From positions 248,001 to 312,000 of the forward strand of contig NZ_QOIL01000001.1 in NCBI RefSeq assembly GCF_003323745.1: a DNA stretch of 64,000 nucleotides, read 5' to 3'. Below are positions 10,484-19,739 of this stretch, piece after piece (positions within the stretch are counted from its first letter, which is position 1; every line of letters starts with the position of its first letter). This DNA is from Sphaerisporangium album. GTDB taxonomy: Bacteria; Actinomycetota; Actinomycetes; Streptosporangiales; Streptosporangiaceae. The position numbers and the translations under genes were made by a program. The notes under the pieces are model-generated. The model did not search any database. It was not told the DNA's origin and saw nothing but the letters and a program-made list of their open reading frames with translations.

Positions 10484-11386
10484 GTGACCGAACAGCCCGC
10501 GACCGGCCAGGCCGACAGGCCCGACGCCTTCCAGGTGCACCTGGATGTCTTCGAGGGTCCGTTCGACCTGCTGCTCGGGCTGATCGCCAAGCACAAGCTG
10601 GACATCACCGAGGTGTCCCTGCACCAGGTGACCGACGAGTTCATCGCCCACATCCGCTCGCGCGGCCCCGAGTGGGATCTGGACCAGGCCAGCCACTTCC
10701 TGCTGGTGGCCGCCACCCTGCTCGACCTGAAGGCCGCGAGGCTCCTGCCCACCGGCGAGGTCGAGGACGAGGAGGACCTGGCGCTGCTGGAGGCCCGCGA
10801 CCTGCTGTTCGCCCGCCTTCTGCAGTACCGGGCTTACAAGGAGGTCGCGAAGGTCTTCGCCGGCTACATGGCCGAGGAGGCCCTGCGCTTCCCCCGGGTG
10901 GTCCCGATGGAGGCCCGCTTCGCCGGCCTGCTGCCCGAGCTGGTGCTCGGCGTCGGCCCGGAGCGGCTCGCCAAGATCGCCATGCGGGCCTTCACGCCCA
11001 AGCTGCCGCCCTCGGTCTCGACGGCGCACATCTATCAACCGGTCGCCAACGTCCGCGAGCAAGCGGCTATCCTGGTCGCACGGCTCCGGCGCGTGCGCAG
11101 GGCGACGTTCCGGGCTCTGACCGCCGACTGCGCGGGCACGTTCGAGGTCATCGCGCGCTTCCTCGCCATCCTGGAGCTGTTCCGGGAGGCCGCGGTCTCC
11201 TTCGAGCAGATCGAACCGCTCGGAGATCTGCACGTGATGTGGACGGGCACCGACGACGGGGACATCGCGGTGGCCGACGACTACGACGAGGGCGCTCCGC
11301 CTGCGGAGGGCACGGAAGGCCATGACGGCGGGCCGCGCGACCAGCGCGCCGGCCGGGAGAGCGAAGATGCAGCCGATGAATCCTGA
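10484..11386 (+). CDS. scpA: Segregation and condensation protein A (kleisin)
   Basis: ScpA is the kleisin that bridges the SMC ATPase heads and binds ScpB, forming bacterial condensin. The 300-residue protein has the N-terminal hallmark FQVHLDVFEGPFDLLLGLI, followed by KHKLDITEVSLHQVTDEFI, a mid-region with acidic EVEDEEDLALLEARDLL, and a C-terminal winged-helix region around VIARFLAILELFREAAVSFEQ. Length is slightly above the usual 240-270, owing to an acidic low-complexity tail. GTG 10484 is chosen because a -10 box is six bases upstream; the frame is open to GTG 10445. Its end overlaps scpB by 20 bases. Confidence 0.95.
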   Translation: MTEQPATGQADRPDAFQVHLDVFEGPFDLLLGLIAKHKLDITEVSLHQVTDEFIAHIRSRGPEWDLDQASHFLLVAATLLDLKAARLLPTGEVEDEEDLALLEARDLLFARLLQYRAYKEVAKVFAGYMAEEALRFPRVVPMEARFAGLLPELVLGVGPERLAKIAMRAFTPKLPPSVSTAHIYQPVANVREQAAILVARLRRVRRATFRALTADCAGTFEVIARFLAILELFREAAVSFEQIEPLGDLHVMWTGTDDGDIAVADDYDEGAPPAEGTEGHDGGPRDQRAGRESEDAADES

Positions 11387-11990
11387 GGGCGCCGAGCGCG
11401 TCCAGGACCACGAGGACGACCAGGACCCCGCGCACGACGCGAAGTCCGGGCCGGGCCTGCGCGCGGCCCTGGAGGCGATCCTGCTCGTCGTCGACGAGCC
11501 GGTGGCCGAGGTGACGCTCGCGCAGGTGCTGGAACGCCCCTCGCGTGAGGTCGCCGAGACCCTGCGGGAGCTGGCGGCGGAATACACCCGCGACGGCCGT
11601 GGTTTCGATCTTCGAGAGGTGGCCGGAGGCTGGCGTTTCTACACGCGCGCCGACTGCGCCGCCCACGTGGAGCGTTTCGTCCGTGACGGCCAGCAGACGC
11701 GGCTGACGCAGGCCGCTCTGGAGACCCTCGCGGTCGTGGCCTACCGCCAGCCGGTGAACCGCGCCCGCGTCGCCGCCATCAGAGGCGTCAACAGCGACGG
11801 TGTCATGCGCACGCTGGTGGCGCGCGGCCTCGTGGAAGAGGCCGGCACCGATCCCGAGAGCCAGGCGGTCCTGTACCGCACGAGCTCGTACTTCCTGGAG
11901 AGGCTGGGGTTGCGGAGTCTCGACGAGCTCCCCGCGATCGCCCCGTTCCTCCCCGACGACGTGGAAACCTTAGAGGAGCAACAGAAGTGA
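11367..11990 (+). CDS. scpB: Segregation and condensation protein B
   Basis: ScpB forms winged-helix dimers that bind ScpA in the SMC complex. The 207-residue product contains LRAALEAILLVVDEPVAE, the conserved GGWRFYTRADCAAHVERFV and TQAALETLAVVAYRQPVNRA, and NSDGVMRTLVARGLVEEAG, all diagnostic of ScpB. ATG 11367 has GGGAGA six bases upstream and overlaps the end of scpA; the frame is open from 11322, but that adds sequence encoded inside scpA. The stop overlaps the rluB GTG by four bases (GTGA). Translational coupling through scpA-scpB-rluB is clear. Confidence 0.95.
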   Translation: MQPMNPEGAERVQDHEDDQDPAHDAKSGPGLRAALEAILLVVDEPVAEVTLAQVLERPSREVAETLRELAAEYTRDGRGFDLREVAGGWRFYTRADCAAHVERFVRDGQQTRLTQAALETLAVVAYRQPVNRARVAAIRGVNSDGVMRTLVARGLVEEAGTDPESQAVLYRTSSYFLERLGLRSLDELPAIAPFLPDDVETLEEQQK

Positions 11991-14089
11991 ACAACAGGCG
12001 TGGTACCCCGTCCGGTGATGGACGCGGTCGAGGACGCGGCGACGCCGCCCCCGGGGCCCGGGGAGGTGCCGGCTCGCGTGGCGGCTCCGGCGCCCCTCGC
12101 GGAGGATCTTCCCGGGGAGGCGCCCGGGGCGGGTTCCGGGGCGCGGGCGACCGCCGAGACGCCTTCCGCTCGGACGAGCGGCGCGGCACCGGCGACCGGG
12201 GTGCTCCCAGAGGGGGACGCGGCGCGGCCGGGTCCTCCCGTGACGACGACCGCGACTTCCGCTCGCGCGACGACTCCCGGTCCTCCGAGGGCGGCCCGCG
12301 CGGCGGGTCGTCCGGGTTCGGCGGGTCGCGTGGCGGTTCTTCGGGGTACGGGGGCTCGCGGGGCGGGTCGTCCTACGGGGGCTCGCGTGGCGGGTCGTCG
12401 GGGTTCGGCGGGTCCCGTGGTGGTTCGTCCTCCTACGGCGGCGCACGGGGAGGTTCCCCGGGCGCGTCCCGCAGCCGGTACGGCAGGCCGGACGAGGGGC
12501 GCGGCCCCTCCATCCGCGCGGGCCGGGGCGGCTCGTCCGACGACCGCCGTCCGGGCTCCTACGGCGACGACCGCAGGGGCGGGTTCCGCGCGGACCGCGA
12601 GGGTTCCTCCGGCGGGTACCGCGGTGGTCGCGAGGGCGCGTCCGGTGACCGCCGCGGCGGGTTCCGCGGCGCTCGCGAGGGCTCGTCCCGCGAGGGACGC
12701 GGCGGCTACGGCGGCGACCGCGGTGAAAGCCGTGGCGGCTATGGCGGCGACCGCGGTGAAAGCCGTGGCGGGTATGGCGGCGACCGCGGCGAGAGCCGGA
12801 GGTTCGGCGGGGCGCGGGAATCGTCCTACGGCGGGCGCCCGGCGTTCCGCGGCCGGGACGACCAGCGCGCGCCCTTCCGCGCGGACCGGGCAGTCTCGGG
12901 CGAGCGGTACGGCCGCGACGAGACCGGCCGCGGCGGGCCCGTCCGCGACCGCTCAGAGTTCCGCTCAGAGTCCCGCTCAGGGTCGCGTCACGAGGACGCG
13001 CCCCGCGGCGGCTCCGGCGGGCGTTACGAGCGCGGCGACCGGCGCGACGAGGTGCAGACCATCGGAAGCCCCCCCGGCGGCTCACGCGGGCGGTACGGCC
13101 GCTCGGAGCAGGGCCGCGGCGGCGCGGCCGCCGGGCGTACGGGCTCGGCGAGGACGGGCGCGGGAGCGGGCAGGACGGGTGCCGGAGCGCGGCGCCCCGG
13201 CGCGGGCGGCGACGGCCCGGCGCGCGGGGGCCAGGGCCGCGGCGGCCGTCCGCAGGCGCCCCGGGCCGGGCGCGGCGGCGTGTTCAAGACCGCGCGCCAG
13301 CCGCTGCGCGACCCCGACTTCTTCCCGTCCGACTACACCGACGAGCGCGACACCACCGAGGTGCCGGACGGCGTGCGGCTGCAGAAGGTCCTCGCCGCCG
13401 CGGGCGTCGCGGCCCGGCGCACCTGCGAGGAGATGATCGGCGAGGGTCGCGTCACCGTGGACGGCCAGGTCGTGCGCCGCTTCGGCGCCCGCGTGGATCC
13501 GGCCAAGCAGGTGATCCACGTCGATGGCAAGCGCATCCCGACCGCCCCCGACCAGGTCTACTTCGCGATCAACAAGCCCATCGGCGTCATCAGCACGATG
13601 TCCGACCCCGAGGGCCGCCCGTCCCTGGCCGACTACGTGGCCGACCGCACCGAGCGGCTCTTCCACGTCGGCCGGCTGGACACCGAGACGGAGGGCCTGA
13701 TCATCCTCACCAACGACGGCGAGCTGGCCCACCGGCTGACGCACCCGAGCTTCGGAGTGCAGAAGAAGTACTGGGCGAAGGTGCCCGGCCCGATCGCGCG
13801 CGATCTCGGCAAACGGCTGAAGAACGGCGTCGAGCTGGAGGACGGCCTCGTCAAGGCGGACGAGTTCAAGATCGTCCAGGAGCACGGCCAGCAGGCGCTG
13901 GTGGAGGTCGTCCTGCACGAGGGCCGCAAGCACGTCGTGCGGCGCATGCTGGAGGCCGAGGGGCACCCCGTGATCGACCTGGCCCGCATCGAGTTCGGGC
14001 CGGTCAAGCTCGGGCGGCTCAAGCCGGGCACGATGCGCGCGCTCACGCTCAAGGAGGTCGGCGACCTTTACGCGGTCGTGGGACTGTAA
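11987..14089 (+). CDS. rluB: 23S rRNA pseudouridine synthase (RluB/RsuA family) with giant Gly/Arg-rich N-terminus
   Basis: The enzymatic part is only the last 250 or so residues: an S4 RNA-binding domain starting VRLQKVLAAAGVAARRTCEE near residue 463, and a pseudouridine synthase domain with INKPIGVISTMSD and the catalytic Asp in GRLDTETEGL (about residue 564). The first 430 residues are almost entirely Gly, Arg, Ser, Asp and Tyr, with RGG, GGSRGGSS and YGGDRGESRGG repeats, like eukaryotic RNA-binding RGG regions. The total of 700 residues is more than twice E. coli RluB. GTG 11987 overlaps the scpB stop and is preceded by GAGGAG. The enzyme should convert a uridine in helix 89 of 23S rRNA; the disordered head presumably binds RNA or drives clustering, which is inference. 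Confidence 0.93.
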   Translation: MNNRRGTPSGDGRGRGRGDAAPGARGGAGSRGGSGAPRGGSSRGGARGGFRGAGDRRDAFRSDERRGTGDRGAPRGGRGAAGSSRDDDRDFRSRDDSRSSEGGPRGGSSGFGGSRGGSSGYGGSRGGSSYGGSRGGSSGFGGSRGGSSSYGGARGGSPGASRSRYGRPDEGRGPSIRAGRGGSSDDRRPGSYGDDRRGGFRADREGSSGGYRGGREGASGDRRGGFRGAREGSSREGRGGYGGDRGESRGGYGGDRGESRGGYGGDRGESRRFGGARESSYGGRPAFRGRDDQRAPFRADRAVSGERYGRDETGRGGPVRDRSEFRSESRSGSRHEDAPRGGSGGRYERGDRRDEVQTIGSPPGGSRGRYGRSEQGRGGAAAGRTGSARTGAGAGRTGAGARRPGAGGDGPARGGQGRGGRPQAPRAGRGGVFKTARQPLRDPDFFPSDYTDERDTTEVPDGVRLQKVLAAAGVAARRTCEEMIGEGRVTVDGQVVRRFGARVDPAKQVIHVDGKRIPTAPDQVYFAINKPIGVISTMSDPEGRPSLADYVADRTERLFHVGRLDTETEGLIILTNDGELAHRLTHPSFGVQKKYWAKVPGPIARDLGKRLKNGVELEDGLVKADEFKIVQEHGQQALVEVVLHEGRKHVVRRMLEAEGHPVIDLARIEFGPVKLGRLKPGTMRALTLKEVGDLYAVVGL
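12301..12460 (+). repeat. Tandem GGSRGGSSGFGG-type coding repeats in rluB
   Basis: Five imperfect in-frame repeats of 27-30 bases encode GSSGFGGSRG-like units. Copies differ by substitutions and three-base gains or losses, typical of replication slippage that keeps the frame. Confidence 0.8.
12701..12799 (+). repeat. Three 33-bp tandem repeats in rluB
   Basis: Units at 12701-12733, 12734-12766 and 12767-12799 are nearly identical; the first two differ at one base. Each encodes the 11-residue unit GGYGGDRGESR. The high identity implies recent duplication. Confidence 0.9.
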
Positions 14090-14255
14090 CCTGTCGGAAA
14101 GACGAAGCCGGTCCGGACACGCCGCGGTACGCCCGGCGTGCTCGGCCGGGCTCAGGCATATGTGGACACCATGGCATGCCAGGGGTGTGTCCTGTGCCGG
14201 GGCCTGGCCGGGGCTCGCCCGGGCCGCCGGGCGGTGGTTCGTGAAGGGGAATGAC

Positions 14256-14615
14256 ATGGTGCGTGCGGTCCGGGGCGCCGTCCAGATCGACGCCGACACC
14301 CGGGAGGCGGTTCTGGCCGGGGTGACCGAGCTGGTCACCGAGGTCATGGAGCGCAACCGGCTGACCACCGACGACGTGATCAGCGTGATCTTCACCTCGA
14401 CCCCCGACCTCACCTCCGAGTTCCCCGCCCTCGCGGCGCGCAAGCTCGGCTTCCACGACGTCCCGCTGATCTGCGCCAGTGAGATCGACGTGCCGGGGGC
14501 GCTGCCCCGCGTGGTGCGCCTGATGGCCCACGTGGAGACGGACAGGCCCCGCCAGGAGATCCAGCACGTCTATCTCAAGGGCGCGACCGCGTTGAGGATG
14601 GACATCGCCCAGTGA
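14256..14615 (+). CDS. aroH: Chorismate mutase, AroH type
   Basis: The 119-residue protein begins MVRAVRGAVQIDADTREAV, and matches the trimeric AroH (Bacillus-type) chorismate mutase fold, with RGA near the N-terminus, the central VISVIFTSTPDLTSEFPALAAR and C-terminal HVYLKGATALR containing the active-site Arg. It converts chorismate to prephenate for tyrosine and phenylalanine. ATG 14256 has AAGGGGA about six bases upstream; the frame is open to 14160, but family length supports 14256. Its stop overlaps the tyrA GTG by four bases, so prephenate formation and oxidation are coupled. Confidence 0.95.
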   Translation: MVRAVRGAVQIDADTREAVLAGVTELVTEVMERNRLTTDDVISVIFTSTPDLTSEFPALAARKLGFHDVPLICASEIDVPGALPRVVRLMAHVETDRPRQEIQHVYLKGATALRMDIAQ

Positions 14616-15733
14616 GCCACCAGCCCAGGGCCGTCGAGACCGTGCTGATCGTCGGTACGGGCCTGATCGGCACGTCCGTCGCCCTCGCGCTGAGGGAACA
14701 CGGGCTCACCGTCCTGCTCGCCGACCAGAACCCGGGGTTCGTGCGGCTGGCGAGCGAGCTCGGCGCGGGGGTCGAGTGGACCCCCGGCGGGCCTCCGGCC
14801 GACCTCGCGGTGATCGCGGTGCCGCCGCAGTTCGTGGCCGAGTGGCTGCTGGACCTGCAGAAGACCGGCGCCGCGCGCTTCTACACCGACGTGGCGAGCG
14901 TCAAGGCCCTGCCGATCGCGCAGGCCGCCCAGCGCGGCTGCGACCTGACCACCTTCGTGGCCGGCCACCCGCTGGCCGGTCGTGAGCGCTCGGGCCCGGC
15001 CGCGGCGCGGGCCGACATCTTCCTCGGCCGCCCGTGGGCGTACTGCCCGGGGCCCGAGGCGTCGGACGAGGCCGTTCGGGCCGTGCTGGAGCTGATCGAG
15101 CTGTGCGGGGCCAACCCCGTGCGGGTCGACCCGGCCGCGCACGACGAGGCGGTCGCCCTGGTGTCCCACGCTCCGCACGTCGCCGCCTCGGCGGTGGCGG
15201 CGCGCCTGGCCGAGGCGTCGGAGACGGCGCTCGGCCTCGCCGGGCCGGGGGTACGCGACGTGACCCGCGTGGCCGGGGGCGATCCGCGGTTGTGGACGGT
15301 CATCCTGTCGGGAAACGCCCGCCCGGTGGCCGAGGTGCTGGAGGCCGTGGCGGCCGACCTGAACACGGCGGCGGCGGCCCTGCGCGCCGTCTCGGCGCAG
15401 GAAGCCCCGGAGAGCACAGGCGACCCGGACGGCGCGGCGATCGGCCGGGTCACCGAGCTGCTGGAGCGCGGCAACACCGGCCAGAGCAGGATCCCGGGCA
15501 AGCACGGCGGCCCCCCGCGCTCGTACGCGGTGGTCCAGGTGCTGGTCGGAGACCGTCCCGGCGAGCTGGCCCGCCTGTTCCAGGCGGCCAAGGACGCCGG
15601 GGTCAACATCGAGGACGTCCGCCTGGAGCACGCTCCAGGGCTGCCGCTGGGAGCCGCCGAGCTGTCCGTGCAGCCCGAGGCGGCCGGGGTTCTCGCCGAC
15701 GCCCTGCGCGCGCACGGCTGGCACGTGCCCTGA
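14612..15733 (+). CDS. tyrA: Prephenate dehydrogenase with C-terminal ACT domain
   Basis: TyrA oxidatively decarboxylates prephenate to 4-hydroxyphenylpyruvate with NAD(P)+. The 373-residue protein has a Rossmann motif VLIVGTGLIGTSVALAL at residues 9-25, the catalytic-site segment FVAGHPLAGRERSG near 113-126 and the helical dimerisation region. A C-terminal ACT domain (about 303-373; AVVQVLVGDRPGELARLF) probably senses an aromatic amino acid, as in other actinobacterial TyrA proteins. It starts at a GTG inside the aroH stop (GTGA). cmk follows after 79 bases with its own possible promoter. Confidence 0.95.
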   Translation: MSHQPRAVETVLIVGTGLIGTSVALALREHGLTVLLADQNPGFVRLASELGAGVEWTPGGPPADLAVIAVPPQFVAEWLLDLQKTGAARFYTDVASVKALPIAQAAQRGCDLTTFVAGHPLAGRERSGPAAARADIFLGRPWAYCPGPEASDEAVRAVLELIELCGANPVRVDPAAHDEAVALVSHAPHVAASAVAARLAEASETALGLAGPGVRDVTRVAGGDPRLWTVILSGNARPVAEVLEAVAADLNTAAAALRAVSAQEAPESTGDPDGAAIGRVTELLERGNTGQSRIPGKHGGPPRSYAVVQVLVGDRPGELARLFQAAKDAGVNIEDVRLEHAPGLPLGAAELSVQPEAAGVLADALRAHGWHVP

Positions 15734-15812
15734 GCCGTTGATGCCAGGGTCGGGGCAGATTCCCGGTACCCTCTTTGCGGACAACTCAATCGGGAGGGCG
15801 GAGGGAGATGCC

Positions 15813-16469
15813 GTGACCGCACTGGTCGTCGCCATGGACGGTCCTTCGGGGTCGGGCAAGTCGAGTGCGTCGCGCGGGGTGGCGCGCGCGCTGGGGCTTC
15901 GCTATCTCGACACCGGGGCGATGTACCGCGCGATCACCTGGTGGATGCTGGAGCACGGCGTCGACGTCGGCGACCCGCAGGCCGTGGCCGCACGCGCGGA
16001 CGCCGCGAGGCTCGCCATCACCACCGACCCGGAGGCCCCGGGCGTCACGGTGGACGGGCGGGACGTGTCCGCCGAGATCCGCACCCAGGAGGTCACCTCC
16101 GCCGTCTCCGCCGTGAGCGCCGTACCGCAGGTCCGCGCCCGGCTCGTCGCCGAGCAGCGGGCGATCATCGGCGACGGCGACATCGTCGTGGAGGGCCGTG
16201 ACATCGGCTCGGTCGTGGCCCCCGGCGCGGCGGTCAAGGTCTACCTGACCGCGAGTCCCGAGGCCCGCGCGCGGCGCCGCACGGCCGAGCTCACCGGCAC
16301 CACGCTGGAGGCCCAGCGCGTGGCCATGGCCCGCCGCGACACCCTGGACTCCACCCGCAAGGCCGACCCGCTCGTGATGGCGGCCGACGCGATCGAACTG
16401 GACACCACGGAGCTGAACCTCGAAGAGGTCATCGCCGAGGTGCTGAGACTTGTGAAGGAGCGCACCTGA
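15813..16469 (+). CDS. cmk: Cytidylate kinase
   Basis: Cmk phosphorylates CMP and dCMP with ATP. The 218-residue protein has the P-loop [10 protein letters not shown] at residues 9-18, the CMP-binding [14 protein letters not shown], the [12 protein letters not shown] motif and the lid-region ARRRTAEL. Length is normal. GTG 15813 has GAGGGAG five to six bases upstream; the frame is open to TTG 15738. A TACCCT hexamer at about 15767 may be its -10 box. It is followed by der in the usual actinobacterial order. Confidence 0.95.
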   Translation: MTALVVAMDGPSGSGKSSASRGVARALGLRYLDTGAMYRAITWWMLEHGVDVGDPQAVAARADAARLAITTDPEAPGVTVDGRDVSAEIRTQEVTSAVSAVSAVPQVRARLVAEQRAIIGDGDIVVEGRDIGSVVAPGAAVKVYLTASPEARARRRTAELTGTTLEAQRVAMARRDTLDSTRKADPLVMAADAIELDTTELNLEEVIAEVLRLVKERT

Positions 16470-16554
16470 CGCGGTGACGCCGCGCGGGCCCGGCGAGTGC
16501 CGCCGTCCGCGCCGAGCCGCCGGTGGGTGCGCATTGATAGGAAACGGACGTGAC

Positions 16555-17979
16555 GTGACGGGGGAATACGGCGACGAGGGCGGCTGGATCGAGGCGCACC
16601 TCGCCGAATTCGAGGAAGACGGCGTGTCCCCGGAGACCGAGCCGGATTCCGGCCCGCTGCCGGTGGTCGCCGTGGTGGGCCGCCCCAACGTGGGCAAGTC
16701 CACGCTGGTCAACCGCATCATCGGCCGCCGCGAGGCGGTGGTCGAGGACGTGCCCGGCGTTACCCGTGACCGCGTGACCTACGAGGGCGTGTGGCGTGGC
16801 CGGCGGTTCACGCTGGTCGACACCGGCGGCTGGGATCCGGACGCGACCGGCATGGCGCTGCGCATCGCCGAGCAGGCGCAGGTCGCGGTGGAGCTGGCCG
16901 ACGTGATCCTCTTCGTCGTGGACGCGACGGTCGGGGTGACCGACGCCGACGAGGCCGTCTCGGGGGTGCTGCGGCGCTCCGGCAAGCCGATCGTGCTGGC
17001 CGCGAACAAGGTCGACGACCAGCGGCAGGAGCTGGAGGCGTCGGCGCTGTGGTCGCTGGGCCTCGGCGAGCCGCAGCCGGTCTCGGCGCTGCACGGCCGC
17101 TCCAGCGGCGACCTGCTCGACGTCCTGCTCGACGTGATGCCCGAGGCGCCGCCGCAGCGGTTCGGCGCCGAGCGCGGCCCGCGCCGGGTGGCGCTGGTCG
17201 GCAAGCCCAACGTCGGCAAGTCCTCGCTGCTCAACAAGCTCGCCGGTGAGGAGCGCGTGCTGGTCGACCCGATGGCGGGCACCACCCGCGACCCGGTCGA
17301 CGAGCTGATCGAGCTGGGCGGCAAGACCTGGCGGTTCGTGGACACGGCGGGCATCCGCCGCCGCGAGCGCCAGCTCCAGGGCGCCGACTTCTACGCGGGC
17401 ATGCGCACCAAGGCCGCGCTGGAGCGCTCGGAGGTCGCGATCGTCCTGATCGACGCCTCCGACGTCCTCACCGAGCAGGACCTGCGCATCATCAGCATGG
17501 TGATCGAGTCCGGCCGGGCCATGGTGGTGGCGTTCAACAAGTGGGACCTCGTCGACGAGGACCGCCGCTACTACCTGGAGAAGGAGATCGACCGCCAGCT
17601 CGTCCGGGTGCCGTGGGCGCTGCGGGTGAACATCTCGGCCAAGACCGGGCGGCACATGGACCGGCTGGTCCCCGCGATCGAGCGCGCCATAGATTCGTGG
17701 ACGACCCGCGTCCCCACCGCGCAGCTCAACACCTTCCTGTCGGAGCTGCTGGCGGCGACTCCGCCGCCGGTGCGCAGCGGCAAGCAGCCGAAGATCCTCT
17801 TCGCCACGCAGGCGTCCACGGAGCCGCCGAAGTTCGTGCTGTTCACCTCGGGCTTCCTGGAGGAGACCTACCGCCGCTTCCTGGAGCGCCGCATCCGCGA
17901 GGAGTTCGGCTTCGCCGGCTCCCCGGTCGAGATCACCATGAAGATCCGCGAGAAGCGCGGCGCGCCCAAGAAGAAGTGA
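16555..17979 (+). CDS. der: Ribosome biogenesis GTPase Der (EngA)
   Basis: Der is the essential double-GTPase needed for 50S assembly. The 474-residue protein has a first G domain with [17 protein letters not shown] and NKVD, and a second with [17 protein letters not shown] and NKWD, followed by a KH-like C-terminal domain ending in a Lys-rich tail (EKRGAPKKK). An acidic N-terminal extension of about 35 residues precedes the first G domain, as in other actinobacteria. GTG 16555 follows AGGAAACGGACG; an in-frame GTG at 16474 would add 27 residues of little likeness. It closes the segregation and translation block and is followed by a terminator. Confidence 0.96.
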   Translation: MTGEYGDEGGWIEAHLAEFEEDGVSPETEPDSGPLPVVAVVGRPNVGKSTLVNRIIGRREAVVEDVPGVTRDRVTYEGVWRGRRFTLVDTGGWDPDATGMALRIAEQAQVAVELADVILFVVDATVGVTDADEAVSGVLRRSGKPIVLAANKVDDQRQELEASALWSLGLGEPQPVSALHGRSSGDLLDVLLDVMPEAPPQRFGAERGPRRVALVGKPNVGKSSLLNKLAGEERVLVDPMAGTTRDPVDELIELGGKTWRFVDTAGIRRRERQLQGADFYAGMRTKAALERSEVAIVLIDASDVLTEQDLRIISMVIESGRAMVVAFNKWDLVDEDRRYYLEKEIDRQLVRVPWALRVNISAKTGRHMDRLVPAIERAIDSWTTRVPTAQLNTFLSELLAATPPPVRSGKQPKILFATQASTEPPKFVLFTSGFLEETYRRFLERRIREEFGFAGSPVEITMKIREKRGAPKKK

Positions 17980-17983
17980 CCCC

Positions 17984-18014
17984 CCGCCGCCCCTGGTGAT
18001 GCCCGGGGCGGCGG
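17984..18014. terminator. Terminator after der
   Basis: A perfect 10-bp GC stem (17984-17993 with 18005-18014) and an 11-base loop lie five bases after the der stop, between convergent genes. Confidence 0.7.
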
Positions 18015-18092
18015 TCCGGCACGGTCCGGCGCGTCCGCCGGGGCGGTCGGGTGCGGTCCGCCAGGGCGGTCACGCGTGGTCGGCCGGGGCGG

Positions 18093-19733
18093 TCAGGCGT
18101 GGTCCTGCGGGGCTCGTCCGGCGCGTCCGGGCAGGGCCAGGGCCGTGAGGGCGCCGGCGGCGCAGACGATCGCCGTCAGCAGGAAGATCTCGGTGTACTC
18201 CTGGTGCAGGGCGGCGGTCACCTTCGCCGTGTACTCGGCCAGGCGGCGGGCGTACTCGGCGGGTTCCACCCCGAACGGCAGCGGCGTGTCCAGGTGGGCG
18301 GTCAACGACTGGAAGCGGTGGAAACCCCAGGCCGAGAGGGCCGCCACGCCGAGCAGCATGCCCATCATGCGGGCGACGACCACCGAGGCCGAGGCCAGCC
18401 CGTGCCGGTCGGCCGGGGTGACCCGCAGGACGGCCGAGGACGCCGGCGCGATCACCAGCCCGAGGCCCAGGCCCGCGACCACGAGGTCCACGTCCACCCG
18501 CGCGAGCCCGAGCGGGTATTGGGCGCCGGCGAGCGCGACCGGCCACCGCGAGATCAGCGCGTACCCGGCGGCGGCCAGGACCATCCCCGCCACGGCGACG
18601 GCCCGCTCGCCGAACCGGCGCACCAGCAGGCCGCCCGCGAACGCCGTGACGGCGAGGGCGACCAGGAACCGCGACAGCACCAGCGCCCCGCCCACCGCGT
18701 CCTTCCCGAGCAGGGTCTGCGCGGTGAGCTGCACGTCCACGAGCGTCACCAGGAGCGCCGCGCCGGCCAGGAAGCTGGTCGCGAGCGTGCCCGCGAAGGG
18801 CGCGCGGCGCACGCCGGTCAGGTCCAGCAGCCGGGCGGGGGAGCGCGCCTCCCACAGGACGAACGCCACGGCCGCCACCAGGCCCGCGCCGATGGCGGGC
18901 GGCCCCCACGGGGGCAGCACGGCCTTGTCCGGCTCGGGGTTGTAGAGGCCGGCCACCAGCAGGCCGAGGGCCAGGCCCAGCAGCAGCCCGCCCACGACGT
19001 CGATCCGCACGCGGGGGCCGGTGCGGGGGGCGGGCGGCGGCACGGTGCGCTGAACGGCCACCGCTGCGAGCGCGGCCAGCGGGATGTTGACCCAGAAGAT
19101 GCCGCGCCACCCCACCAGCGCCGCGACCCCGGCGCCGTACAGCGGGCCGAGGACGCTGCCGAGCTCCTGCGCCGCGCCGACGGCCCCGAGGGCGATCGGG
19201 CGGCCGCGCTCGTCCCACAGGTCGCCGACCAGGGCCATCGTGATGGGCAGCAGCGCGCCCCCGGCGATGCCCTGGAGCGTGCGGCCCGCCGTGAGCAGCG
19301 GGATCGACCCGGCGAGTGCCGTCACCGCGGACCCGGCCGCGAAGCCCGCCAGGCACGCGTGGACGAGCGGCCTGCGCCCGTACCGGTCGGAGAGCCGGCC
19401 GAGCAGGGGCATGGCGGCGACGTAGCCGAGCAGGAAGCCGGTGACGATCGGGGTGGCGCGCTCCAGCCGGTTGAGCGGCACCCCGGCGTCCGTGGCGATG
19501 TCGACCAGGACGGTCACCACGACGTAGGCGTCCAGGGCGGCCAGCAGCACCGCGGTCCCCCCGACGCCGAGGGCCACGCGGCGGCGGGCGGCGGAGGAGC
19601 CCGGCGCGTCCGGGGTCGGGTCCGGGCCCTCGTCGGGCGGCTTCGAATGCGGGGCCGCCGGACGTGAGGCCGGGTGCGGGGCCTCGCCCGGGGACGGCGC
19701 GGCGTCCGGGGTCTGACGGGAGGAACCGGTCAT
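18093..19733 (-). CDS. MFS exporter of the P55 (Rv1410c) type
   Basis: The 546-residue protein has a Pro/Ser-rich 45-residue N-terminus, then about 14 membrane segments. The MFS loop motif is [15 protein letters not shown], and motif C-like [19 protein letters not shown] follows. In mycobacteria the exporter P55 works with lipoprotein LprG to move triacylglycerol-type lipids and to support drug tolerance. Here the exporter gene starts six bases after the lprG-like gene in the same order, which is the main evidence for the P55 assignment; a generic multidrug exporter (EmrB/DHA2 type) is the alternative. The ATG has little ribosome site, so translation is probably coupled to the gene before it. 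Confidence 0.82.
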   Translation of the reverse strand: MTGSSRQTPDAAPSPGEAPHPASRPAAPHSKPPDEGPDPTPDAPGSSAARRRVALGVGGTAVLLAALDAYVVVTVLVDIATDAGVPLNRLERATPIVTGFLLGYVAAMPLLGRLSDRYGRRPLVHACLAGFAAGSAVTALAGSIPLLTAGRTLQGIAGGALLPITMALVGDLWDERGRPIALGAVGAAQELGSVLGPLYGAGVAALVGWRGIFWVNIPLAALAAVAVQRTVPPPAPRTGPRVRIDVVGGLLLGLALGLLVAGLYNPEPDKAVLPPWGPPAIGAGLVAAVAFVLWEARSPARLLDLTGVRRAPFAGTLATSFLAGAALLVTLVDVQLTAQTLLGKDAVGGALVLSRFLVALAVTAFAGGLLVRRFGERAVAVAGMVLAAAGYALISRWPVALAGAQYPLGLARVDVDLVVAGLGLGLVIAPASSAVLRVTPADRHGLASASVVVARMMGMLLGVAALSAWGFHRFQSLTAHLDTPLPFGVEPAEYARRLAEYTAKVTAALHQEYTEIFLLTAIVCAAGALTALALPGRAGRAPQDHA

Positions 19734-19739
19734 GGGTGG

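Noticed and set aside
12301-12799. Regular repeats that could look like a CRISPR array
   Set aside because: Repeats are in-frame, adjacent without unique spacers, and encode the Gly/Arg-rich head of RluB.
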